Assembly (NCBI RefSeq): GCF_001044395.1
Contig: NZ_JANU01000012.1
Span: 1-64,000 of the forward strand
Origin: Caenimonas sp. SL110
GTDB taxonomy: Bacteria > Pseudomonadota > Gammaproteobacteria > Burkholderiales > Burkholderiaceae_C
Direction: 5' to 3'
Length of the DNA: 64,000 bases
The position numbers and the translations under genes were made by a program. Every line of letters begins with the position of its first letter. Position 1 is the first letter of the stretch. Shown here piece by piece: positions 48,930 through 56,797 of the stretch. The notes under the pieces are model-generated. The model made no database searches and was not told the DNA's origin. It saw nothing but the letters and a program-made list of their open reading frames with translations.

Positions 48930-49085
48930 ATGGATTGCGGATCAAGTCCAACGCATGGATTGCGGATCAAGTCCAACGCATGGATTGCGGATCAAGTCCA
49001 AGGCATGGATTGCGGATCAAGTCCGCAATGACAGCCGAAGAATGGATGTCATGCCGGACTCGATCCGGCATCCACCGCGCAGCGG
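48930..49085. repeat. tandem copies of a palindromic repeat
   Basis: A 25-bp unit (ATGGATTGCGGATCAAGTCC + AACGC) occurs three times in a row from 48930; the fourth, from 49005, continues to GCAATGACAG and so has the complete hairpin. A related element (TGCCGGACTCGATCCGGCA) follows near 49051-49069. This family is also at 53317, 53738 and 59365. Confidence 0.85.
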
Positions 49086-49095
49086 CCCTCACCTT

Positions 49096-50259
49096 TTACG
49101 CGAACACCGACGCCAGCTTGCGCACCACCTCTTCCGACGACGCGCGATCGGGTCGCGTGTCGTCGTTGTTGTAGTCATTGGGCCCTTGCGCCTGCACCAG
49201 CAAGCCATCGCGGCGCGGCACCATCGATGCGTTCCTGCCGCGCAGGTACAGCATGTAATCCACATCGGGCTGGGGAATGAGTCTTGCGGTTTGACCGCGC
49301 ACCGGCACGATGGTTGTGTCACCGAACAGCGCACGCGCACCGTACCCGGTGCAGTTGACGATTGTGCGTTCCCGCAGGCCGGCAAGTTGCCGCCTGTGCT
49401 CGAAATCGCGCCGCACGATCTCGCCGCCTTCGCGCAAAAAATCGTCCATCAGCAGGCGCTGGTAGCTGGCCAGGTTGAACACCATCTGCGTGAAGCGACG
49501 TGCATGCGCGACCTTGAACGGATGCTCGTCCGGTCGCAGGCTGACCGGACGCGGACGCAGGTCGCGGATGCGTGCTTCCAGTTCTGCATATTCAGGCTCG
49601 CCGTCGGGCCCGGAATCAGGCAAGTCCTGGTCGAAGGGAATGTCCGACAGGAAGTAGCCGTCGTGCCAGGCGACCGGATCGCCGGGCAGGCCCAGCATCG
49701 ACTGCCAGGTCTTGAACGACGCACGCGCCATGGCCTCCCATACTGCAGCAACAGGCTCACTCGCGTGCTCCGCGGTGAGCAGGCGAGAGTCGGGCGTCCA
49801 CACGCCGGTAGCCGCAGACGACGCCACGGAAGGGGGCCGCTCCTTGCAGTAGATTCGCACGCGAAGGCCCGCGCGCTGCGCCACGCGCGCTGTCGTGAGC
49901 CCAATCGCGCCGCAGCCGATCACGGCAATGTGTGACTCGCGCGTGGCAAGCACCAGCGGCATCGCGCGCATCGCAGAGCCCCACGACAGCGACCATCCGC
50001 TGCCGCCGTGACCGTAGTGATGCACCACGGTCCTGCCGAACATGCGCTGCGCCTCGATGCGCGGCCCGTTCGGCCTGAAGGGCCTCGTGCACACCGAAAT
50101 ATCGATGATGCGTTCAGGCTGCGCGCGCATCGGTGCAATCTGCGCTGGCGCGCGAAACGAAGGCCTTAAAGCAGCGCCCCCTTCATCGGCCCGAGCGGCC
50201 AGCGATGAAAGACCGCCGAACGCGAGCGGGATGGACTGGAGGAGTTGCCGGCGCTGCAT
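49096..50259 (-). CDS. circularly permuted D-amino-acid-oxidase-like flavoprotein
   Basis: A 387-residue protein. A Tat-like signal (QRRQLLQSIPLAFGGLSSLAARA) is followed by CTRPFRPNGPRIEA and HHYGHGGSGWSLSWGSA. In D-amino-acid oxidases these segments (GFRPVRPQ, HNYGHGGYGLTIHWG) stand at the C-terminus. Here the FAD-binding IAVIGCGAIGLTTARVA with its GxGxxG motif comes after them, and the chain ends in the middle region (NCTGYGARAL, PVRGQ). This is the order expected of a circular permutation. The enzyme would oxidise an amino acid or amine after export. Start at 50259; upstream frame overlaps xerD. Confidence 0.75.
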   Translation of the reverse strand: MQRRQLLQSIPLAFGGLSSLAARADEGGAALRPSFRAPAQIAPMRAQPERIIDISVCTRPFRPNGPRIEAQRMFGRTVVHHYGHGGSGWSLSWGSAMRAMPLVLATRESHIAVIGCGAIGLTTARVAQRAGLRVRIYCKERPPSVASSAATGVWTPDSRLLTAEHASEPVAAVWEAMARASFKTWQSMLGLPGDPVAWHDGYFLSDIPFDQDLPDSGPDGEPEYAELEARIRDLRPRPVSLRPDEHPFKVAHARRFTQMVFNLASYQRLLMDDFLREGGEIVRRDFEHRRQLAGLRERTIVNCTGYGARALFGDTTIVPVRGQTARLIPQPDVDYMLYLRGRNASMVPRRDGLLVQAQGPNDYNNDDTRPDRASSEEVVRKLASVFA

Positions 50260-50302
50260 GGACGGCGAGTTTATCTGCGCCGGATACGAAGTTGATGCCA
50301 AT

Positions 50303-51208
50303 TCACCCTCTGGGATGATGCTGCGCATGCAACTGCTTGAGCCGCTCGCGCGCAACGTGCGTGTAGATCGTCGTCGTTGAAATGTCGGCATGCCCCAGCA
50401 GCATCTGCACCGCGCGCAAGTCAGCGCCGTGATTGAGCAGGTGCGTCGCAAACGCATGGCGCAAGGTGTGCGGCGACAGCGGCGCCGTGATGCCGGCTCG
50501 CGTGGCGTACTTCTTCACGATCACCCAGAACATCATCCGGGTCATGCCCTGTCCCCGCGCGGTGACGAACAGGTCTTCGGTCTGCTGGCCGCCCAATATC
50601 AGCGGACGTGAATGCGCGAGGTACTTCGTGATCCAGTCGCTTGCCACCTGGCCGAACGGAACCAGCCGCTCCTTGCTGCCCTTGCCCATCACACGCAGCA
50701 CACCTTCGTTCATGCCGACGTTGAAGGTGCGCAGGCCGACCAGCTCGCTGACCCGCAGGCCGCTGGCGTAGATCAGTTCGAGCATGGTGCGATCTCGCAG
50801 CCCCAGCGGCGTATCGACATCGGGTGCATCGAGCAGCGCCTCGACTTGCGATTCGGTCAGTGTCTTGGGGACGCGCAGAGGTTGCCGCGCAGCCTGCAGG
50901 CGCAGCGTCGGATCAGCAGTGATCAGGCGTTCTCGCAAGGCCCATCTGAAATACCGCTTGAACACCGTGAGCCGCCGGTTGGCCGTGGTGGCGCGGCTCT
51001 CGGCGTGGCGCGCTGCGAAGTACGAATTGATGTCGTGCTCGGTCGTGCTGTCGATCGCGCGGCCCTGCGCTGCGAGCCACTCACCGAACAAGGTGAGGTC
51101 GCGCCGGTAGGCGGACAGGGTGTTGCGCGAGAGGCCCTCTTCGAGCCAGAGGGCATCGATGAAGGCGTCTACGCTGGTCTGGACGGCGGCGGGGGAGGTT
51201 TGACTCAC
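50303..51208 (-). CDS. xerD: site-specific tyrosine recombinase XerD
   Basis: A 301-residue recombinase resolving chromosome dimers at dif. Catalytic residues: Arg in YASGLRVSEL, Lys in GKGSKERLVP, His-x2-Arg in SPHTLRHAFATHLL, His in LGHADIST and Tyr in YTHV. The GTG at 51208 was chosen; a longer ATG at 51232 lies in a repeat-like sequence. No transposase around, so it is the chromosomal XerD. Confidence 0.93.
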   Translation of the reverse strand: MSQTSPAAVQTSVDAFIDALWLEEGLSRNTLSAYRRDLTLFGEWLAAQGRAIDSTTEHDINSYFAARHAESRATTANRRLTVFKRYFRWALRERLITADPTLRLQAARQPLRVPKTLTESQVEALLDAPDVDTPLGLRDRTMLELIYASGLRVSELVGLRTFNVGMNEGVLRVMGKGSKERLVPFGQVASDWITKYLAHSRPLILGGQQTEDLFVTARGQGMTRMMFWVIVKKYATRAGITAPLSPHTLRHAFATHLLNHGADLRAVQMLLGHADISTTTIYTHVARERLKQLHAQHHPRG

Positions 51209-51282
51209 CCCGCGAAGATAGCAAACCGGCATCCACTGCGCAGCGGCGACTGCGCCCGATCTCCCACGCCCCCCAGGCGAGA

Positions 51283-52251
51283 TCAGTCGAGCTTGAGCTT
51301 GGCCTGGTCGACCACGCGCTTGTACACCGCGTACTCGGCCTTGATCTGGTCGGCGAACTGCTGAGGCGAGTTGGCCACGATGATCGAGCCGGTGTCTTCG
51401 ATGCGCTTGCGCACCGCCGGGTCCTGCAGCGACTTCACGACCGCATCATGGATCTTGGCGACGACATCAGCCGGCATGCCCTTGGGCCCGTAGATGCCGT
51501 AGTACGCCATGCGATTCACCGGCTCCAGGCCGACTTCCTTGAAGGTCGGGACGTTGGGCAATGCGGCCAGTCGCTGCGGCGCGGCGACCACGATAGGCAC
51601 GAGGCGGTTGTCCTTGATGAACGGCAGCGCGGACGGCAGGTTGTCAAAAATCATCGGGACCTGGCCGGCCACGGTGTCGTTCAGGGCCGGGCCTGCGCCG
51701 CGGTACGGGATGTGCGTCACGAAGACGCCCGACATGCTCTTGAACAGCTCCATCTGCAGGTGGCCGATGCCGCCCGTGCCCGACGACGAATACGAGTAGC
51801 GACCCGGCGAGCGCTTGAGTTCGGCGAGGAAGGCCTTGTAGTCGGCCTTGCCCGGATAACTCGGATGCACCGCAATGACGTTGGGCGTTGCGGCGATGTT
51901 GATGATGGGCGTGAAGTCCGTCAGCGGGTTGTACGGAATCTTCGGGTTGATGGCCGGATTGGCAGCGGTGGTGGACACCGTGGCCATGCCCAGCGAATAG
52001 CCGTCAGGTGCTGCGCGCGCCGTTTCGGTCGCGCCGATCACGCCGCCGCCACCGGCCTTGTTTTCAACGACCACCGGCTGGCCCAGGGCCTTGCCCAGCG
52101 CGTCGGAGATCACGCGGGCAATGATGTCCGTCGTGCCGCCCGGCGCAAACGGCACCTGCAGCTTGACGGGTTTGTTGGGATAGGCCTGCGCGAGCACGGA
52201 ACCGGATGCCAGGGCCAGTGCAGCGACGGCCAGTATCGAACGAGTCTTCAT
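51283..52251 (-). CDS. TTT/Bug-type solute receptor
   Basis: A 322-residue periplasmic binding protein. A Sec signal ends in SGSVLAQA; the Bug core begins [20 protein letters not shown]. The ligand is probably a carboxylate, but there is no pathway gene beside it. ATG at 52251 with AAGGAG about ten bases upstream. Confidence 0.87.
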   Translation of the reverse strand: MKTRSILAVAALALASGSVLAQAYPNKPVKLQVPFAPGGTTDIIARVISDALGKALGQPVVVENKAGGGGVIGATETARAAPDGYSLGMATVSTTAANPAINPKIPYNPLTDFTPIINIAATPNVIAVHPSYPGKADYKAFLAELKRSPGRYSYSSSGTGGIGHLQMELFKSMSGVFVTHIPYRGAGPALNDTVAGQVPMIFDNLPSALPFIKDNRLVPIVVAAPQRLAALPNVPTFKEVGLEPVNRMAYYGIYGPKGMPADVVAKIHDAVVKSLQDPAVRKRIEDTGSIIVANSPQQFADQIKAEYAVYKRVVDQAKLKLD

Positions 52252-52391
52252 AGAGTTCACTCCTTGAATTGAAGGGGCCTGCGGGCAGGCACTTGCCGAG
52301 CATCGTACAAGCGCGATGCCTGTGCTCCGGTGTGGAATACCCATAAGGGCTAACCCTGAAATTCCCCGCGAACTTCACGTATCCTCGCCCG

Positions 52392-53297
52392 GTGAATTTC
52401 GCGCAACTACTTTTCCCCGATTTCTCGCTCATCCTTTGCGGCTACCTGATCTGCCGCTACACGGCGCTCGATCGCACCGTCTGGGAGCAGGTCGAATCGC
52501 TGGTGTACTACGTCCTGTTTCCGGTGCTGCTCTTCCATTCGATTGCCAGGAGTCCGCTTGACTGGGGCGCGGCATCGGGACTCATCGCTGCCGGCTTGCT
52601 GCTGGGGCTGTCGGGTATCGCGATGGCGTATGTGCTGCCCTATCTGCCCTTTCTGGGCAAACACATCGACGCGCGCGAGCATGCGGGCAGCGCGCAGGTC
52701 GCTTTCCGGTTCAATTCCTACATCGCGCTTGCGCTGGCTGAGCGGCTGGCGGGCGCGCAGGGCCTGCTGCTGATCGCCGTGCTGATTGGCGTGTCGGTGC
52801 CGCTGCTCAATGTCGCGGCGGTATGGCCGATGGCGCGCCATGCCAACACCGGCTTCGCCAGGGCGCTGCTGAAGAATCCGCTGATCATCGCAACCGCATT
52901 GGGCCTGTGCGCCAACGTCGCGGGCCTGAAAATTCCGGTCTGGATCGATCCGACATTGGGGCGCATCGGCGCCGCCTCGCTCGCGCTGGGCCTGATGGCA
53001 GCCGGTGCGGGCATGCGCCTGGGTTCGCTGACCGAGAGCAAGGCGCTCAGCGTCAGCCTGTTGTGCATCAAGCACCTGTTCATGCCGCTGGTGGCGTTCG
53101 GGCTGTCGCGCGCGTTCAAGCTGGATGCCACGCAGACGACGGTGTTGCTGGCGTTTTCGGCATTGCCGACAGCGTCGAGCTGCTATGTGCTCGCCTCGCG
53201 GATGGGCTATCACGGGGCGTATGTGGCGGGGCTGGTGACGGTGTCGACGGTGCTGGGGGTGGCGAGCTTGAGTCTGGCGTTGGGGTTGCTGCGGTGA
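52392..53297 (+). CDS. AEC-family transporter
   Basis: A 301-residue membrane protein with about ten helices of the auxin-efflux-carrier family (like YfdV, MdcF). Typical parts: LFPVLLFHSIA, SFALPTASSCYVLASRMG-like end and LKNPLIIATALGLCANV. Start is GTG at 52392. Likely carries an organic acid; substrate not known. Confidence 0.82.
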   Translation: MNFAQLLFPDFSLILCGYLICRYTALDRTVWEQVESLVYYVLFPVLLFHSIARSPLDWGAASGLIAAGLLLGLSGIAMAYVLPYLPFLGKHIDAREHAGSAQVAFRFNSYIALALAERLAGAQGLLLIAVLIGVSVPLLNVAAVWPMARHANTGFARALLKNPLIIATALGLCANVAGLKIPVWIDPTLGRIGAASLALGLMAAGAGMRLGSLTESKALSVSLLCIKHLFMPLVAFGLSRAFKLDATQTTVLLAFSALPTASSCYVLASRMGYHGAYVAGLVTVSTVLGVASLSLALGLLR

Positions 53298-53316
53298 TGC
53301 GTGCGCGCCGCTTCGC

Positions 53317-53447
53317 GATGGATGCCGGATCGAGTCCGGCATGACAGCCAAAGACCGGCTGTCATTGCGGGCTTGACCCGCAATCCATGTCTTCGACGGC
53401 CGTATCCGCTTCGCGGTGGATGCCGGATCAAGTCCGGCATTACAACC
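53317..53447. repeat. three copies of the palindromic repeat family
   Basis: GATGCCGGATCGAGTCCGGC near 53321, TGTCATTGCGGGCTTGACCC near 53360, and GATGCCGGATCAAGTCCGGC near 53420, each with complementary arms. These lie between the AEC gene and the larger element at 53469. Confidence 0.8.
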
Positions 53448-53468
53448 GGCACACATCCGCCCTCAAAC

Positions 53469-53704
53469 CCGCGGCAGGCGATATCTGCTGGCGGCGAATT
53501 CTGCGGTGGCTGTGTGAATTGGCCCGGGGTCGGGCGCGCGAGTGCGCGCTTCGTGCTCTGACTCGCGAAAACTGTTTGAGCGCAGGGGCCTCAGGGCCCG
53601 GAGCGAGTTTTTTCGCGCCGACCCCGGGCTGATTCGCACAGCGAAGCCGTAGCAAAGCGAAGGCCGCCGCAGCATGAGCCGCCAGCAGATATCGCCTGCC
53701 GCGG
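53469..53704. mobile_element. 236-bp MITE-like element with 27-bp terminal inverted repeats
   Basis: The first 27 bases (53469-53495, CCGCGGCAGGCGATATCTGC onward) are the exact reverse complement of 53678-53704. Further in, GGCCCGGGGTCGG-type segments also pair imperfectly, and GTTTGAGCGCAGG to GAGCGAGTTTTTT forms a core. It has no plausible gene. No clear target duplication is seen. Confidence 0.65.
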
Positions 53705-53734
53705 CGCGCGCGCCCTGAACACAACAAAATGAAG

Positions 53735-54847
53735 TCATGGATGCCGGATCGAGTCCGGCATGACAGCCGTTTGAGACAGCGCCCAGCTCACATGCTCTCG
53801 CACCACTTCGCTGCCATGACCGGACCTTGCGTCCAATGCAGCACGAATGGCAACATCATCTGAAACCCGCAGCGCATTGCCCATCGCCACCGCAATATTG
53901 CGCAGCCACCGCTCATGCCCGATCCGCCGGATCGGGCTGCCTTCGGTGAACCGCAAGAACTCCTCTTCGGTCCAGCCGAACAACTGAACCATCTGACTGC
54001 CCGAAAGCCCCGCGCGCTCATCGAAATCAGGCAAGGCACTGCGCTGCGCAAACTTGTTCCAGGGACACACCAGCTGGCAATCGTCGCAGCCGTAGATCCG
54101 GTTACCCATGAGTGGCCGCAGCTCGACCGGAATCGACCCGTGATGCTCGATGGTCAGGTACGAAATGCACAAGCGCGCATCGAGCTTGCCCGGCGCCACG
54201 ATGGCCTGCGTCGGGCAGATGGCTATGCACGCACTGCAACTGCCGCAATGCTCGGTCACGGCAGCGCTCTGCGGCAACGCGAGATCCACGAAGATCTCGC
54301 CCAGAAAAAACATCGACCCCGCCTCGCGCGACAGCACCAGCGTGTGCTTGCCCCGCCAGCCCTGACCGCTGCGCGCGGCAAGCTCCGCCTCCAGCACGGG
54401 CGCCGAATCGGTGAACACGCGATGCCCGAACGGGCCGACGCGCAATGCAATCCTGTCGCTGAGCGACTGCAGGCGCTGCCTCAGCACCTTGTGATAGTCG
54501 CGCCCCCGCGCATACAGCGAGACGATGCCTTCCTGCGGGCGCTGCAGCCGCGCAAACTCCAGTGATTGCCAGGCATCCGGCGTCCTGGCAGGCAGGTAAT
54601 CCATGCGCGCGGTGATGACGCTCACGGTCCCCGGCACCAGCTCCGCGGGGCGGGCGCGCTTCATGCCGTGGGCCTGCATGTAGGTCATGCCGCCGTGGAA
54701 TCCATCCGACAGCCAGGCGGAAAGTCCGGCCTCCGCAGAAGAAAGATCAACACCTGTCACGCCGATTTGGGAAAATCCCAGTTCACGGGCCCAGGCCTGT
54801 ATTTCTGAGACCAGATGAGGACCGTCGATCTGACCGCTGTTGAACAT
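53735..54847 (-). CDS. queG: epoxyqueuosine reductase
   Basis: A 370-residue QueG, the cobalamin-dependent last step of queuosine synthesis in tRNA. The ferredoxin-like part has two 4Fe-4S sites, CGSCSACIAICPTQA and GCDDCQLVCPWNKF with CISYL. The C-terminal HEAT-like tail ends in repeat-encoded residues. The ATG at 54847 is preferred over the GTG at 54850. It overlaps the divergent tsaE by 33 bases. Confidence 0.94.
   Translation of the reverse strand: MFNSGQIDGPHLVSEIQAWARELGFSQIGVTGVDLSSAEAGLSAWLSDGFHGGMTYMQAHGMKRARPAELVPGTVSVITARMDYLPARTPDAWQSLEFARLQRPQEGIVSLYARGRDYHKVLRQRLQSLSDRIALRVGPFGHRVFTDSAPVLEAELAARSGQGWRGKHTLVLSREAGSMFFLGEIFVDLALPQSAAVTEHCGSCSACIAICPTQAIVAPGKLDARLCISYLTIEHHGSIPVELRPLMGNRIYGCDDCQLVCPWNKFAQRSALPDFDERAGLSGSQMVQLFGWTEEEFLRFTEGSPIRRIGHERWLRNIAVAMGNALRVSDDVAIRAALDARSGHGSEVVREHVSWALSQTAVMPDSIRHP
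53738..53768. repeat. palindromic repeat forming the 3' end of queG
   Basis: ATGGATGCCGGATCGAGTCC, then GGCATGACAGCC. It encodes the last residues of QueG (AVMPDSIRHP) and its stop. Confidence 0.8.
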
Positions 54848-55321
54848 CACCCGCCGATTGTAGAAAGGGCCAGCCGAACCCTCGCCTGGCGCACCGAGGA
54901 CGACACGCGCGCCTTCGCTGCACGCCTGGCCTCACACCCGGCCATCAACAACGCTTTCATCGAACTGCACGGCGACCTGGGCGCCGGCAAGACAACACTG
55001 GTGCGGCACCTGCTGCACGCCCTGGGCGTACAGGGCCGCATCAAAAGCCCGACCTACGCGGTCGTCGAGCCCTATGAGTTGCCGGGGCTGTCGGCCTGGC
55101 ATTTCGACTTCTACCGCTTCACCGACCCGCGCGAATGGGAAGACGCCGGTTTCCGCGACATCTTCGCAAGCCCAGGCCTCAAGATCGCCGAGTGGCCCGA
55201 AAAAGCAGCGGGCCTGCTGCCGGTGGCCGACCTGGTGATCCGCATAGGCGCAGACGCCGACGAAACGCGCCATGTCACGCTCCACGCCCACACGCCAATC
55301 GGCCAGGAGCTGCTCGGATGA
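54815..55321 (+). CDS. tsaE: tRNA t6A biosynthesis ATPase TsaE
   Basis: A 168-residue TsaE, the ATPase of the threonylcarbamoyladenosine complex. Walker A is HGDLGAGKTTLVRHLL; the following SPTYAVVEPYEL is the family signature. The ATG at 54815 lies inside the divergent queG 5' end; no other ATG or GTG is available before the domain. It overlaps amiC by four bases (ATGA). Confidence 0.92.
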   Translation: MRTVDLTAVEHHPPIVERASRTLAWRTEDDTRAFAARLASHPAINNAFIELHGDLGAGKTTLVRHLLHALGVQGRIKSPTYAVVEPYELPGLSAWHFDFYRFTDPREWEDAGFRDIFASPGLKIAEWPEKAAGLLPVADLVIRIGADADETRHVTLHAHTPIGQELLG

Positions 55322-56694
55322 AGCGGCGCGACATCGTTCGCGGCGGCTCGCTGGTGTTGCTGCTGGGCGCATCGCAGATCGCGCGGGGCGCAGGCATCGT
55401 AGCCGTGCGCGTCTGGCCCGCGCCGGAATATTCGCGGGTGACCATCGAATCAGACACGCAGCTCAAGACCAAACAACTGGTGATGATCGACCCGCCGCGC
55501 CTGGCCGTCGATATCGAAGGCCTGCAACTCAGCCCGGAGTTGCGCGAGCTGGTCGCCAAGGTCCGGGCCGACGATCCGTTCATCGCAGGCATTCGCGCTT
55601 CGCAGCAGCTGCCCGGTGTCGTGCGCCTGCTGGTCGAGCTCAAGCAACAGGCGGTGCCGCAGGTGTTCACGCTCGCGCCGGTCGCGGCATACCAGCACCG
55701 GCTCGTGTTCGACTTCTACCCGGTCAAGCAGGTGGACCCGCTGGAAGTGCTGATCAACGAGCGGCTCAGGGACTTCGACAAGCGGCCCTCGATCGCACAG
55801 ACGCCCCCGTCAACACCCCCTCAAGTTCAAGTCGACCCCCTGGGCGACCTGATCGCACAGCGAGCGGACCGGCCCCGCGCTGCGCCAGCACCCGCACCTG
55901 TTGCAAGCACACCCCCCGCGGCCACAGCACGCGCGCCTGCGCCGCTGGCACCGCCCATCCCCGAACGCACCGACCGCCTCATCATCATCGCGCTCGACCC
56001 CGGCCATGGCGGCGAAGACCCCGGCGCTGTCGGCCCGGCCGGCACGCGCGAAAAAGACATCGTGCTGCAGGTCGCGCATCGCCTGCGCGACCGCATCAAT
56101 GGCGCATCGGTCAATGGCAACCCGATGCGCGCCTATCTCACGCGCGATGCCGATTTCTTCGTGCCGCTGCAGGTGCGGGTGCAAAAGGCCAGGCGCGTGC
56201 AGGCCGACCTGTTCGTGAGCATCCATGCCGATGCATTCATCACCCCCACGGCTCGCGGCGCGAGCGTGTTTGCGCTCAGCCAGGGCGCCGCATCGAGCGC
56301 TGCGGCACGGTGGATGGCCGACAAGGAAAACCGCGCCGACCTGATCGGCGGCATCAACGTGCGCACGCAGGATGCGCAGGTCGCGCGAATGATGCTGGAC
56401 ATGAGCACCACCGCGCAGATCAACGACAGCATGAAGCTCGGCGGCGCGCTGCTGGGCGAAATCGGTCGCGTCGGCAAGTTGCACAAGGCGGCCGTCGAGC
56501 AGGCCGGCTTCGCCGTGCTCAAAGCGCCCGACATTCCAAGCGTGCTGGTGGAAACCGCCTTCATCAGCAACCCCGAAGAAGAGCAGCGCCTGCGCAGCGA
56601 CGACTACCAGGAAAAGCTGGCCGACGCCCTCATGCGAGGCATTCAGCGTTACTTTGCGCGCAATCCGCCGCTGGCCCGCAGCCGTTCGGTCTGA
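55318..56694 (+). CDS. amiC: N-acetylmuramoyl-L-alanine amidase (AmiC-type)
   Basis: A 458-residue amidase. A Tat signal (MKRRDIVRGGSLVLLLGASQ) leads to an AMIN domain (about 28-140), a Pro/Ala linker and the zinc-dependent Amidase_3 domain (from about 220) with ALDPGHGGEDPGAVG, IHADA and VLVETAFISNPEEE. It cuts septal peptidoglycan during daughter separation. Location after tsaE is the standard one. Confidence 0.94.
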   Translation: MKRRDIVRGGSLVLLLGASQIARGAGIVAVRVWPAPEYSRVTIESDTQLKTKQLVMIDPPRLAVDIEGLQLSPELRELVAKVRADDPFIAGIRASQQLPGVVRLLVELKQQAVPQVFTLAPVAAYQHRLVFDFYPVKQVDPLEVLINERLRDFDKRPSIAQTPPSTPPQVQVDPLGDLIAQRADRPRAAPAPAPVASTPPAATARAPAPLAPPIPERTDRLIIIALDPGHGGEDPGAVGPAGTREKDIVLQVAHRLRDRINGASVNGNPMRAYLTRDADFFVPLQVRVQKARRVQADLFVSIHADAFITPTARGASVFALSQGAASSAAARWMADKENRADLIGGINVRTQDAQVARMMLDMSTTAQINDSMKLGGALLGEIGRVGKLHKAAVEQAGFAVLKAPDIPSVLVETAFISNPEEEQRLRSDDYQEKLADALMRGIQRYFARNPPLARSRSV

Positions 56695-56797
56695 CCCCCG
56701 TAGATATTTCCATAGACGAGCTTCGCGGCTTTGGGTAGTGTCCAGTTGCTTTTGGCGCAACTTCTGGAACCCCGCATTGCCCTCCAATAACTCGAAC

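Noticed and set aside
48930-49033. Short tandem repeats resembling a CRISPR array
   Set aside because: The 25-bp units are directly joined with no unique spacers, and no cas genes are near.
50303-51208. XerD as a sign of an integrated mobile element
   Set aside because: Sequence and context fit the chromosomal dimer-resolution recombinase; there is no attachment site, transposase or phage gene.
53440-53738. Minus-strand frames of 90-95 codons over the inverted-repeat element
   Set aside because: The product is low-complexity and the DNA is made of inverted repeats, so no gene is called.
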